Numbered from the stretch's first letter, positions 18,904-29,105 are shown. The stretch is DNA of 64,000 nucleotides from Paraglaciecola polaris LMG 21857 (GCF_000315055.1 NZ_BAER01000023.1:116971-180970); one strand, 5' to 3'. Translations and numbers: made by a program. The notes: generated from the letters alone by a model not told the origin.

Positions 18904-20094
18904 ATGAAAGATTCAATCACCACTGGCGGACTTGTACTGTTTGCCATTTTACTCAGTGGCTGTCAGCAAGAGAGTGTGCCAGAGCGAGCTGCGCCAGTCA
19001 CCGCTGTTTCGTATATCACAGTCGCCACGACCGCTTATAATATTGACACTAAAATGCAGGGACGAGTGGTGGCATCCCTAAGCGCCGAAGTGCGTCCTCA
19101 GGTGGGAGGCATTATTCAAATGCGTTCATTTGTTGAGGGAAACCAAGTGAAGCAGGGAGATGTGCTCTATCAAATCGAGCCAGCTACTTTTCAATCAGCA
19201 TTTAATGAAGCCAAAGCAAACTTAAACAGTGCCAAAGCCTCTGTTGAAACGGCAAAATTGAAAGATCAACGTTTTGCCAATCTACTTAAATTTGAAGGTG
19301 TGTCTCAACAGGATGCCGATGACGCCCACGCGACTTATTTAGAAGCCAAAGCGGATATTGAACGGTTTGAATCAGCCCTTGAGACGGCGCGTATTAATCT
19401 TGAATTTACTCAGGTGAAAGCGCCTATATCGGGGCGAATCGGTATTTCAGGTGTGACGCCTGGTGCATTAGTGACGGCATCGCAGGCTACGGCACTTTCT
19501 ACCATTCGTAAATTGGATCCTATCTATGTGGATATGACCAAAAGCAGTACGGAGATCCTCAAGCTTCGTCAGCTATTGGCAAAATCAGGTATTAAGAAAG
19601 GCTCTACCGACGTATCACTTATCCTTGAAGACGGCAGTGAATACAACTTGAAGGGGCAGCTTAAAATGCAAGAAGTGTCGGTGGATGCATCTACCGGTGC
19701 AGTGACGCTACGCGCTGAATTTCCTAATCCTGATGGCGTGTTATTGCCTGGTATGTTTGTACGCACCCAAGTCAATGAAGCTGTGGACGACAACGCTATT
19801 CTGGTACCCCAGCAGGGTATTTATCATAACGCGGCAGGTGATGCCTATGCTTATGTCATCGACGAGAGCAACAAAGTGCAATCTCGTGTTGTACAAACCC
19901 TGAATGCAATTGATAACCAATGGTTAATAGGCACGGGTCTTAATGCCGGTGATAAACTTTTGGTCGAGGGGTCGAGTAAGGTACGTCCAGGCAGTGAAGT
20001 AAAAACCGTTGAAGTAAAAATGCGCACTAGTGGTGAAATGGTCAGTGTTGATAAGCAATCAAACACTAGCGCGCCTATGCAAGGGGGCGTGTAA
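18904..20094 (+). CDS. RND efflux periplasmic adaptor lipoprotein (AcrA/MexA family)
   Basis: A 396-residue membrane-fusion protein. The signal peptide ends in the lipobox LLSGC (Cys20), so it is anchored to the inner membrane by lipid. A biotinyl-lipoyl-like half motif (VRPQVGGIIQMRSFVEGNQV, about 64-83), an alpha-helical hairpin (about 100-165), the second lipoyl half (VKAPISGRIG) and a beta-barrel domain follow in canonical order. It links the RND pump to the outer-membrane factor. Three bases separate it from the pump gene, which is followed by the outer-membrane gene: a complete tripartite operon. Confidence 0.93.
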   Translation: MKDSITTGGLVLFAILLSGCQQESVPERAAPVTAVSYITVATTAYNIDTKMQGRVVASLSAEVRPQVGGIIQMRSFVEGNQVKQGDVLYQIEPATFQSAFNEAKANLNSAKASVETAKLKDQRFANLLKFEGVSQQDADDAHATYLEAKADIERFESALETARINLEFTQVKAPISGRIGISGVTPGALVTASQATALSTIRKLDPIYVDMTKSSTEILKLRQLLAKSGIKKGSTDVSLILEDGSEYNLKGQLKMQEVSVDASTGAVTLRAEFPNPDGVLLPGMFVRTQVNEAVDDNAILVPQQGIYHNAAGDAYAYVIDESNKVQSRVVQTLNAIDNQWLIGTGLNAGDKLLVEGSSKVRPGSEVKTVEVKMRTSGEMVSVDKQSNTSAPMQGGV

Positions 20095-20097
20095 GTC

Positions 20098-23000
20098 ATG
20101 TTTGCTCGTTTCTTTATCGACCGCCCAGTCTTTGCTTGGGTTATTTCAATTATCATTATGCTCACGGGCATTGCGTCGATTATGTCGCTGCCTGTGGCAC
20201 AGTATCCTACGATTGCCCCGCCTGTTATTTCAGTTAGTACTTCATACACTGGGGCTGACGCTGAAACTGTCGAAAACAGCGTGACACAAATTTTGGAGCA
20301 ACAGCTAACAGGGCTTGATGGCTTGTTGTACTTCTCATCGTCGAGTACGTCAGACGGTTCAGCTTCCGTGAATATCACATTTGAAGAGGGCACAGACCCG
20401 GACTTCGCGCAGGTTCAAGTGCAAAACAAGGTGCAGCAAATCAATTCACGCTTGCCTGAATCGGTGCAATCCCAAGGGGTAACCGTGACCAAGTCCAATA
20501 CGGATTTTCTGCTAGTTACCGCTGTTTATGACACCACTGATAAAGCATCTGCGTTCGATATTTCTGATTATATATCCTCCAGCATGGAAGACTCATTGGC
20601 TCGTATTGAAGGCGTAGGTGATACCCGTGTATTTGGCTCGCAATATGCGATGCGTATATGGTTGGACCCAACAAAACTTGCGGCTTATGAGCTGATGCCG
20701 TCGGATATCACAGCTGCCTTAGCTGCCCAGAATATTCAAGTACCTGCGGGTAAAATCGGTGCAGTGCCTGCGCTTGATAATCAAGAACTCAATGCAACTG
20801 TAACCGCCCAGTCTATGCTGGAAACGCCAGATGAGTTTCGCGCGATTATTTTAAAGTCAGATACAAGCGGAGCAAACGTACGTTTAGGTGATGTGGCGCG
20901 AGTCGAGATTGGTAGCGAAAGTTACGATGCGATCCCGCGTCTTAACGGACACCCCGCGTCTGGTATTGCGGTCATGTTATCACCTGGAGCCAACGCGCTA
21001 GATACGGCTACTCGGGTTAAAGACAAAGTAGCCGAGCTTGCTAAAAACCTACCTGAAGGTTACGAAGTTACGTTTCCCCGTGACAGCACAGATTTTATCA
21101 AAATCTCCATAAGCGAAGTCGTACAAACCTTGGTCGAAGCGGTTGTGTTAGTGGTACTCGTGATGTGGTTGTTCCTGCAAAACTGGCGTGCCACTTTAAT
21201 CCCCGCCATTGCGGTACCTGTGGTGTTACTTGGTACGTTTGGGGTGTTATCTGCTTTTGGATTTTCGATTAATACCCTGACCATGTTTGGGATAGTGTTA
21301 TCCATAGGTCTATTGGTTGATGATGCCATAGTGGTGGTAGAAAACGTCGAACGGCTGATGCGAGAAAAAAACCTCTCCCCGAGAGATGCCACAATCGAGT
21401 CGATGTCAGAAATAAGTGGTGCGCTGATAGGTATTGCAGTGGTGCTTTCAGCTGTGTTTATTCCTATGGCATTCTTTGGCGGTTCAACAGGGGTAATTTA
21501 TAAGCAGTTTTCCATAGCGATTGTTTCATCTATGACGTTATCGGTGATTGTCGCTTTAACGCTTAGCCCAACCTTGTGTGCGAGTTTCTTAACGAACAAG
21601 CCTCATAGCACTGAAGGGAAAGGCTTTTTTGCACGCTTTAACCGTATGTTCGATAATTTGACCGCATCTTATACCAGTCATGTAGGGCGTCTTATGACCC
21701 GCAAGGTCCGCTGGATAGTTGGCTACGGGGTTATTGTTGTGGTGCTGGGTTTATTGATAGTGCGTATGCCTACAGGCTTCTTACCTCAAGAAGATCAGGG
21801 CAGCATTATGTTCCAAGTTAACTTGCCTGAGGGCGCATCAATAAAACGTACTCGCGCTGTTTCTGAACAGGTAGAGCACTATCTACTCGAAGAAGAAACG
21901 GATGACATTCAACGTGTTTTTAGTATCTCAGGTTTTAACTTTTCAGGAAGCGGCCAAAATGCGGGCATGGGTTTTGTTTCATTAACCCCTTGGAGCGAAC
22001 GTACTGAAGACGATCAAAGTGCTGATGCCCTGATTGGTCGTATGAACAAAAATTTGTCATCTGTGCGCGACGCCAGAATATTTGCCTTGTCTCAGCCGGT
22101 CATTCAAGGTTTGGGTCAAAGCAACGGATTTAGCTTTGAGTTACAAGCGGCCACTGGTACCAGTCGTGACGAGTTGACTGAATTAAAAAACACGTTTCTT
22201 GCTAAGGCGCGTCAAAGTGAGCTGCTGATGGGGATACGAGAGGGGGCTTTGAGTAATACACCCCAGTTGAAAATTGATATTGATCACGGTAAAGCTACTT
22301 CCCTTGGTTTGTCATTGTCGGATGTGTCTAACACGTTAACCGCAGCGTGGGCAGGTTCTTATGTGAATGACTTTATTGATGATGGTCGAGTAAAGAAGGT
22401 GTATATAGAAAGTGATGCTCAATTTCGCTCTAAACCAGAAGATTTAAATGATTGGCATGTGCGTGGGCAAAATGCCGCCGGTGAAACCACGATGACACCT
22501 TTTTCAGCGTTTAGCTCGGCATCTTGGTCAAGTGCACCGCAAAGCTTATCGCGCTTTAACGGTATTGCGTCATACAGTATACAGGGTTCAGCGGTCAGTG
22601 GCGTCAGCTCAGGCCAAGCCATGAATGAATTAGAACGCTTAGTACAAGAAGTCGGAGAAGGTAAACTCAGCTTCGCCTGGAGTGGACTGTCCTATCAAGA
22701 AAAACTTTCAAGCGGGCAATCTACAGCCTTGTATGCAATTTCAATTCTTGTGGTGTTCTTAGCGCTTGCTGCCTTATATGAAAGCTGGTCGGTGCCGTTT
22801 TCGGTGATTTTGGTGATCCCATTAGGCGTAATCGGTGCAGCTTTGGCGACCACACTTCGCGGATTAGAAAACGATATTTACTTTCAGGTTGCCCTGTTAA
22901 CTACAATCGGCCTGGCATCTAAAAACGCCATCCTCATTGTTGAGTTTGCTGAAGCATCATATCAAAAGGGTATGTCGCTGGTTGGCTCTGCGGTTGAGGC

Positions 23001-23259
23001 CGCTAAACTGCGCTTACGGCCGATTATTATGACTTCATTGGCCTTTATTTTTGGTATTTTGCCTCTGGCGATTTCTTCAGGTGCAGGTGCAAACAGCCGG
23101 ATTGCAATTGGTACAGGTATTTTAGGAGGCACTATTACGGCAACGATCCTAGGTATCTTCTTCGTGCCTCTATTCTTTGTGTTAATACGTGGCGTTTTCT
23201 CAAAAAGGCGCCCTGTATACAACGATGAACCAAAAAAGTTGGAGAATGCCCGTGATTAA
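20098..23259 (+). CDS. RND multidrug efflux pump, HAE1 family (AcrB/MexB type)
   Basis: A 1053-residue proton-driven drug exporter with 12 TMs and two large periplasmic loops. The N-terminus (MFARFFIDRPVFAWVISIII) is diagnostic for HAE1 pumps. The proton-relay residues are present: Asp408-Asp409 in TM4 (GLLVDDAIVVVENVERL) and Lys942 in TM10 (GLASKNAILIVEFA). Its stop overlaps the probable start of the outer-membrane-factor gene. Substrate range cannot be read from sequence; multidrug export is the family expectation. Confidence 0.95.
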   Translation: MFARFFIDRPVFAWVISIIIMLTGIASIMSLPVAQYPTIAPPVISVSTSYTGADAETVENSVTQILEQQLTGLDGLLYFSSSSTSDGSASVNITFEEGTDPDFAQVQVQNKVQQINSRLPESVQSQGVTVTKSNTDFLLVTAVYDTTDKASAFDISDYISSSMEDSLARIEGVGDTRVFGSQYAMRIWLDPTKLAAYELMPSDITAALAAQNIQVPAGKIGAVPALDNQELNATVTAQSMLETPDEFRAIILKSDTSGANVRLGDVARVEIGSESYDAIPRLNGHPASGIAVMLSPGANALDTATRVKDKVAELAKNLPEGYEVTFPRDSTDFIKISISEVVQTLVEAVVLVVLVMWLFLQNWRATLIPAIAVPVVLLGTFGVLSAFGFSINTLTMFGIVLSIGLLVDDAIVVVENVERLMREKNLSPRDATIESMSEISGALIGIAVVLSAVFIPMAFFGGSTGVIYKQFSIAIVSSMTLSVIVALTLSPTLCASFLTNKPHSTEGKGFFARFNRMFDNLTASYTSHVGRLMTRKVRWIVGYGVIVVVLGLLIVRMPTGFLPQEDQGSIMFQVNLPEGASIKRTRAVSEQVEHYLLEEETDDIQRVFSISGFNFSGSGQNAGMGFVSLTPWSERTEDDQSADALIGRMNKNLSSVRDARIFALSQPVIQGLGQSNGFSFELQAATGTSRDELTELKNTFLAKARQSELLMGIREGALSNTPQLKIDIDHGKATSLGLSLSDVSNTLTAAWAGSYVNDFIDDGRVKKVYIESDAQFRSKPEDLNDWHVRGQNAAGETTMTPFSAFSSASWSSAPQSLSRFNGIASYSIQGSAVSGVSSGQAMNELERLVQEVGEGKLSFAWSGLSYQEKLSSGQSTALYAISILVVFLALAALYESWSVPFSVILVIPLGVIGAALATTLRGLENDIYFQVALLTTIGLASKNAILIVEFAEASYQKGMSLVGSAVEAAKLRLRPIIMTSLAFIFGILPLAISSGAGANSRIAIGTGILGGTITATILGIFFVPLFFVLIRGVFSKRRPVYNDEPKKLENARD

Positions 23260-24694
23260 ACTAAGCATGAATATTGTGCCCTGCGGCAGACTTTTACCTC
23301 TTGCCGGGGCGCTTATGTTGGCTGGCTGCAGTACACTCGCGCCAGACTATGCCCGTACTGAGTTACCTGTACCCGCTCAGTGGAATAATCAACCTAGTGC
23401 CCAAACACAAGGTCTGTTTAGCCAACAGGCGATGCAGGTGCCATGGAAAAACTTTATTAGAGATAACCGTTTAGCACACGTTATTGAGTTGGCGCTAGGC
23501 AGCAACAGAACCTTGCGCCAAACCCTGGCGGATGTTGAATCTGCAAGGGCCACGTATCGTATTCAACGAGCAGATTTATTTCCGCAAATTAATGCTGGGT
23601 TGACCGGTACTCGCAGCAAATCATCAGCCGGTAATATTGCGACTACCTATGAAGCTGAAGCTGGGTTAAGCGGCTATGAAATAGATTTATTTGGTAAAAA
23701 TCGCAGTCTAAGTGACGTGCAAATGGAAGCCTATTTGGCCAGTGCAGAAACCGCAAAAGCAGCACAGATTTCGCTTATCGGTGAAATAGCCAATGCTTGG
23801 CTAACCCTAGCAGCAGATCAAAACCAATTGAGCTTAGCCCAAGAAACCGCCGCCAATGCACAAAAAACCATGAACATTACCAATAAGCGTTTAGAGCTGG
23901 GTATTGATTCAAGGATAGATGTGGCCAGTGCACAAACTATTTATCACAGTGCTCGTTCGGATATCGCCAGTTTTACTACGCAAGTTAATCAAGATATCAA
24001 CGCACTTCGTTTGCTCGTAGGTGAGCAGTTTGATAATAGCCTGCTACCTGATGCGCTGCCGGACGTCGAACGTTTGGTGACAGAGGTACCTGCTGGTTTG
24101 TCATCGTCTGTGTTACTGCAACGCCCTGATGTGTTGGCCGCAGAGCACAACTTGAAATCCGCAAATGCCAATATAGGGGTTGCTAGGGCTGCGTTCTTTC
24201 CTACCTTGTCATTAACGGCTACAGGTGGCTTAGCCAGCTCAGTGTTAGCGGATATTTTCAGTGGCGGCGCTAGTTCAATCTGGACGATTGCGCCGAGTAT
24301 CACGTTGCCGATATTTGATGGTGGAGCGAACGATGCCAACCTAGCGTACAGCGAAGCTCAGCAAGTTAAGTTTCTGGCGGCATATGAATATGCGATCCAA
24401 AGCGCGTTTGCAGAAGTGGCTGATGCATTAGCGCGTAGGGCAACGATACAAGCACAACTGAACGCCGAGAACGCATTAGTCGCGGCTGCGACGCGTAGCT
24501 ACGAGCTGTCATTAGCGCGCTATAAAGGCGGTGTGGATAGCTTTCAAAATGCGCTAGAAGCCCAGCGCACTATGTATAGCGCAAAGCAGTCCCTTATTCT
24601 CACTCAGCAAGCGGATTTGGGTAATCGCATTACCCTTTATCGTGTGTTAGGTGGCGGTCTAGCAGAACGTGATACGGTGCAAGATGAAGGTTAA
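23252..24694 (+). CDS. Outer-membrane efflux lipoprotein, NodT/OprM family
   Basis: A TolC-fold outer-membrane factor of about 480 residues. I choose GTG 23252 because TTGGAG ends seven bases upstream and it gives a clean lipoprotein signal peptide (lipobox LMLAGC); ATG 23246 and ATG 23267 are alternatives, while the frame extending up to 23189 would add an implausible N-terminus inside the pump gene. Two TolC-like repeat domains are seen, including the NodT-type phrases ANAWLTLAADQNQL and LLQRPDVLAAEHNLKSANANIGVARAAFFP. The start overlaps the stop of the pump gene, so translation is coupled. Confidence 0.9.
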   Translation: MIKLSMNIVPCGRLLPLAGALMLAGCSTLAPDYARTELPVPAQWNNQPSAQTQGLFSQQAMQVPWKNFIRDNRLAHVIELALGSNRTLRQTLADVESARATYRIQRADLFPQINAGLTGTRSKSSAGNIATTYEAEAGLSGYEIDLFGKNRSLSDVQMEAYLASAETAKAAQISLIGEIANAWLTLAADQNQLSLAQETAANAQKTMNITNKRLELGIDSRIDVASAQTIYHSARSDIASFTTQVNQDINALRLLVGEQFDNSLLPDALPDVERLVTEVPAGLSSSVLLQRPDVLAAEHNLKSANANIGVARAAFFPTLSLTATGGLASSVLADIFSGGASSIWTIAPSITLPIFDGGANDANLAYSEAQQVKFLAAYEYAIQSAFAEVADALARRATIQAQLNAENALVAAATRSYELSLARYKGGVDSFQNALEAQRTMYSAKQSLILTQQADLGNRITLYRVLGGGLAERDTVQDEG

Positions 24695-24815
24695 GGCTTC
24701 AAACATAGTGTAGGCAGGTACAAGCTATACTGATGGCTGGGGTAATCCCCCTCATCTATCACCTAAGTTATAATGGGCAATAGCAGGGAGACTTGACACC
24801 TGTACGTCGTGACAA

Positions 24816-26214
24816 TTACCGTCTTAACTTGTGATAGGCGAAGTAATAGAAATCTTTGAGGATTTCTTTTAACGATCTCGGATTAAACGCTGTTTCAAGT
24901 AATTTTGGCTGCAATTCTTGGATGATTTTGGGCTGTGGATTGAACTCAGTCAATGCAAGTAAATCAATCATGTCTTGGCAGTTAGCTGGGTGTATACGGT
25001 CAAAACTGGTTAAATCCATAGCTTGCTCGAGCGCTGCGAGCCAACCCGAGACCCGCTGTTCTAAGTAAAATCTATCTCTAAAACTCAGATTTGAATGGGT
25101 TGCTTGAGTATGTTGAATCCAGAGTTTCACAGATTCTTCATGTAATTTAGATTCCCTCAAAATGGGAAAACGCGGTTTCAAATTAGCTAGAATATCTTCC
25201 TCTAGCGTTAGTGCGTTATCAATGGTGGGATAAAAGTTTCGCCCTGTTTCCCACACCCCGCCTCTTAGTATGATTTTCTTTTTACTATGAGACTTTGATT
25301 TTAAAGGCTCATACTGATCATATGCATGGAATAAAATACCTGCGTCAGCTGCTTGCCCAGATGAATGTTCTATATATTCGTTATATTTAGCTTTATCAAA
25401 AGTATTTGACCTTTTGATAAAGCTAAACAGAAAGTTGAATTTCTGAGCTAATATTACTGGTGTTTTTTTTATCGGCCGCAGAGATATTTTCATGTTCAAA
25501 TAAGAAGGCAGAAAACGAAGTTTGGCTATTTAACAAAGCGGCTAACAGGGTTCTGGAATCATAACCAGCTGTTAGCGGTAAATAGATTTCTTCTCCGTAT
25601 ACTTGGCTAACATTTTTAACTATGGTGGTTAATCGTATTGCTAATGTTGTATAAATTTCACTCTGGGCTAAGTGTTTAAACTTGTTCTCACGTTTACCTG
25701 CTCGTTTGATCGTCCCTTCGTTTATGTTGATAGCCTGACCAACCAGTAACTTTTTCACCCCGTTGAAGATAGTTAATGGTGGGGGGAACCAGTTCATGGC
25801 ATTGCCATGTTTAATGTCTTTGTAATCGTTGTTTTTTTCGAAAGAGAAAATCTCATTTAGTAACGCTAAGCTGGAAGATAAAACTGGTTCGCCTGCTTGT
25901 AGTCCATAATAACAACCCAACATTCCTCCGGGATCGATATGCAGCGAATTTCCTATAATTATTAGCCAGCGACCGCTCCAATCTGACGTGATATCAGCAA
26001 TATTGTCAGTATTTATAGTGTTCAAATCGTTTGATATAGTACCTTGGGTACTCTTGAACGCTGAGCCGATTAAAACGTTCACTTTACAGTTACTAAATGC
26101 GACATCTAGGTCAGTATGATAATAAAGTGAAAAACCTGAGAGCAATGTTACATGATTAAAATTGGTGTGTGAAAATTCTTTATTACAAATTAAAAACTGT
26201 CTTTTATGTTCCAT
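24816..26214 (-). pseudogene. Asparagine-synthase-like gene, copy 1, frameshifted
   Basis: Two overlapping minus-strand frames (25423-26214 and 24816-25499) together cover a full homologue of the adjacent gene. The first part carries the inactive amidotransferase-like region and the PP-loop LTAGYDSRTLL; the second carries the rest of the synthetase domain. The break lies in an eight-base homopolymer (25463-25470, A8 on the coding strand): with seven A the frame reads on (DKKTPVILAQK) and matches copy 2. Total length is 1399 bp, exactly one base more than the 1398 bp of copy 2 from its MEHKRQ start. It is either a one-base insertion, a slippage-prone recoding site, or an assembly error. The start at 26214 has a CGAGGA ribosome site, as does copy 2. 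Confidence 0.85.
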
Positions 26215-26361
26215 GTTTTTTCCTCGTTACCATTAAAAGTATTTAGCACAAATCCGTTGTCATATTTATACTATCCCAGCTTGGGCACACGTGACTAGTT
26301 ATCATCGTTCTCTATTTTGAATAGGAAACGGATTTTAAATCGAAACAAAATACATAACAGA

Positions 26362-27759
26362 CTACTGTCTTAACTTGTGATAGGCGTAGTAATAGAAATC
26401 TTTGAGGATTTCTTTTAACGATCTCGGATTAAACGCTGTTTCAAGTAATTTGAGCTGCAATTCTTGGATGATTTTGGGCTGTGGATTGAACTCAGTCAAT
26501 GCAAGTAAATCAACTATGTCTTGGCAGTTAGCTGGGTGTATACGGTCAAAACTGGTTAAATCCATAGCTTGCTCGAGCGCTGCGAGCCAACCTGAGACCC
26601 GCTGTTCTAGGTAAAATCTATCTCTAAAACTCAGATTTGAGTGGGTTGCTTGAGTATGTTGAATCCAGAGTTTCACAGATTCTTCATGTAATTTAGATTC
26701 CCTCAAAATGGGAAAACGCGGTTTCAAATTAGCTAGAATATCTTCCTCTAGCGTTAGTGCGTTATCAATGGTGGGGTAAAAGTTTCGCCCTGTTTCCCAC
26801 ACCCCGCCTCTTAGTATGATTTTCTTTTTATTGGTAGATTTACTAGCCAAAGATTCAAACTGGCTATGTGCATGAAATAAACCATCAGCATCAGCTGCTT
26901 GTCCTGCTGAATGTGCTATATATTCGTCATATTTCTGTTTATTAAACGCTTTTTCTCGGTTGATGAAGGAAAATGAAAATTTAAATTTTGCGGCAAGTGT
27001 GGCGGGGATTTTATTATCTGCTGCAGAAATATTGTCATGTTCAAATAAGAAGGCAGAAAACGAAGTTTGACTATTTAACAAAGCGGCTAACAGGGTTCTG
27101 GAATCAAAACCAGCCGTGAGAGGTAAATAGATTTCATCTCCATATACCCGGCAAACATTTTTAACTATGGTGGTTAATCGTATTGCTAATGTTGTATAAA
27201 CTTCACTCTGGGCTAAGTGCCTAAACTTGTTCTCTCGTTTACCTGCTCGTTTGATCGTCCCTTCGTTTATATTGATAGCCTGACCAACCAACAACTTTTT
27301 CACCCCGTTGAAGATAGTTAATGGTGGGGGGAACCAGTTCATGGCATTGCCATGTTTAATATCTTTGAAATCGTTATTTTTTTCGAAAGAGAAAATCTCA
27401 TTTAGTAACGCTAAGCTGGAAGATAAAACTGGTTCGCCTGCTTGTAGTCCATAATAACAACCCAACATTCCGCCAGGATCTAGGTGCAGTGTGTTAGCGA
27501 CAATAACGAGCCAACGGCCACTCCAATTTGAGGTGATATCAGCAATATTGTCAGTATTTATCGCGCGCAAATCGTCTGATATGACACCTGGGGTACTTTT
27601 GAACGCTGAGCCAAGCAATAGATTTTTGCTGCCGTCACTAGCCGCTATATCTAAATCCATATGATAATAAAGGAAGAACCCTGCAAACAGCCTAACACGA
27701 TGAAAATTGGGAAGAATCAATTCCTTTTTACAAATTAAAAACTGTCGTTTGTGTTCCAT
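26362..27759 (-). CDS. Asparagine-synthase-related protein, copy 2 (intact)
   Basis: A 465-residue protein of the asparagine synthetase B superfamily. The N-terminal half resembles a class II amidotransferase fold (SGRWLVIVANTLHLDPGGMLGCYYG, then SSSLALLNEI) but begins MEHKRQ and has no N-terminal catalytic Cys, so it should not hydrolyse glutamine. The C-terminal half has the ATP-pyrophosphatase loop as LTAGFDSRTLLAALL (near 228-242). I chose ATG 27759 because GAGG is eight bases upstream and the other copy starts identically; an ATG at 27795 is in frame. Relatives occur in polysaccharide and natural-product clusters, making amides from acids; the substrate is unknown here. It is a tandem duplicate of the broken gene downstream. 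Confidence 0.8.
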   Translation of the reverse strand: MEHKRQFLICKKELILPNFHRVRLFAGFFLYYHMDLDIAASDGSKNLLLGSAFKSTPGVISDDLRAINTDNIADITSNWSGRWLVIVANTLHLDPGGMLGCYYGLQAGEPVLSSSLALLNEIFSFEKNNDFKDIKHGNAMNWFPPPLTIFNGVKKLLVGQAININEGTIKRAGKRENKFRHLAQSEVYTTLAIRLTTIVKNVCRVYGDEIYLPLTAGFDSRTLLAALLNSQTSFSAFLFEHDNISAADNKIPATLAAKFKFSFSFINREKAFNKQKYDEYIAHSAGQAADADGLFHAHSQFESLASKSTNKKKIILRGGVWETGRNFYPTIDNALTLEEDILANLKPRFPILRESKLHEESVKLWIQHTQATHSNLSFRDRFYLEQRVSGWLAALEQAMDLTSFDRIHPANCQDIVDLLALTEFNPQPKIIQELQLKLLETAFNPRSLKEILKDFYYYAYHKLRQ

Positions 27760-28041
27760 GTTTCTTACCTCATTTCCGTTAAAGTAGATTGACATGAAGG
27801 TGTTTTTACCAAAAAGGCTATATCAGCTTGTCTATTCATAGCGGATCCATGCTAGGCATCTTATTTAAAGATAGCGTTTTTTGTGACTGTAGGCACTCGC
27901 TATTTGCTTTATCCATACTCTACTCAGGTAGGCCAACCACTATTAGAAGCTTGTAGTAATGGCATTAATCGGCATCCCGTTATACGCATTGGATTTCCTT
28001 TTTTGCTTTAAGTCCCTGCATGTGCCAAAACATTCATCTTT
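27760..28041. other. Divergent intergenic region
   Basis: Separates the asparagine-synthase-like gene (-) from the GH16 gene (+). No coding frame or RNA gene recognised; a palindrome lies at its right end and is listed separately. Confidence 0.5.
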
Positions 28042-28062
28042 CATAAACATAGTATGTTTATG
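28042..28062. promoter_or_regulatory. Perfect 21-bp palindrome before the GH16 gene (candidate operator)
   Basis: CATAAACAT (28042-28050) and ATGTTTATG (28054-28062) are perfect reverse complements around AGT. It ends 13 bases before the GH16 start codon, overlapping the ribosome-site region, which is a good position for a repressor of a polysaccharide-utilisation gene. Confidence 0.45.
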
Positions 28063-28075
28063 CTGAGGGAAGGTA

Positions 28076-29105
28076 ATGAAATACACTTATGTTGCACAAT
28101 ATAAGCTTAGTCGCTTGGTGCAGTTTTGCTTTATCTGCTTAACGTTAGGCCTTACAGCATGTAGCCAAGGGATTGACGTTGCAAAATCTCATGACGTACT
28201 GCCCTTTTCTGATCCAGCGAACACAGGTGGTTGGGTATTAAATCGCGAAGTCAGTGATGAATTTGATGGGGAGACTATCGATGAAGCACGTTGGTATATA
28301 GTCGGCAAGTTTGAAGACGGTAAACCCGTCTATCGGCATCCGGATAAGCCAAATAAAAAAGTTTGGAGAGGGCGTGCCCCGTCACAGTTCTCTGGGCGTA
28401 ACTATCGCTTAGAAAACGGTAAGTTGATACTTGAAACCCGCTGGGAGCCGGATTTTCCATTTAGTGACGAAATTAGGGTACCGGTATTCGGTGAGGCTAT
28501 GCCCCATGCAAATATCACTACAGCCTGTTTTATTTCACGCAAAGCATTTAAATATGGCTATATGGAAATCAAAAGCAAGGCCGCAGATGCCGAGGTCACT
28601 AGCGCGTTTTGGTCTATGGGACAGGGCTTTGAGTTCGATTTTTTTGAGCTATTTGGGGATCACCGTGATGTGCAAAAACTCGATTTAGACCGCGAACTTT
28701 GGTGGTCGAGCCGTGATTGGAACCCAGCAGTTAATGAAACTGGTAAACCTGTGTATACCGAGCACCACGATTTGGGTTTTCGAGTGGCCGATGATTTCCA
28801 TATCTATGGTGTTGAGTGGGATGAAAATGGTGTCAAATACTATGTCGATGGCAAGCTGCTTTCTACCGTGACGTCATCGCAAGTGACAAAATGGGCGCGA
28901 GAGAATCGCCAAGTCCCGGCAGATTATCAAGGTTATGTGGCTAATAAACCACTGAATCTATGGTTAGATCAAGAGACCTTCCCTTGGCATACCTGATAGC
29001 AAAGAAGATCTCGAACTGAACAGTCCTGCAGGTGAAAACGAGGATGGCGTCGTCGATTTTGCCATCGAATATGTGCGTGTGTGGCAGAAACCCTCACATC
29101 ATTAA
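28076..29105 (+). pseudogene. GH16 glycoside hydrolase lipoprotein, frameshifted near its C-terminus
   Basis: Signal peptide with lipobox GLTAC (Cys29), then a GH16 beta-jelly-roll domain with the catalytic motif EFDFFE (Glu186 nucleophile, Asp188, Glu191 acid/base), the E-x-D-x-x-E form with a beta-bulge found in agarases, porphyranases and kappa-carrageenases. The main frame stops at 28996 after ETFPWHT. Downstream sequence in another frame reads GIPDSKEDLEL... and ends IEYVRVWQKPSHH at 29105, which is the standard GH16 last strand. Restoring five bases (a second GGCAT, TGGCATGGCATACC) would rejoin the frames. The present product of 306 residues lacks about 38 C-terminal residues including the last jelly-roll strand. 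Substrate is most likely a red-algal galactan, inferred from motif type and likely host. Confidence 0.8.

Noticed and set aside
19851..20393. 180-codon antisense frame across the adaptor/pump junction
   Set aside because: Opposite two well-conserved RND genes; composition matches an antisense shadow.
23189..23251. Upstream start for the outer-membrane efflux protein
   Set aside because: Would overlap the pump gene by about 70 bases and destroy the lipoprotein signal; GTG 23252 has a well-spaced GGAG.
24816..27759. Lasso-peptide cyclase interpretation of the asparagine-synthase-like pair
   Set aside because: No precursor peptide, leader peptidase or recognition-element gene nearby, and the proteins are shorter than typical cyclases.
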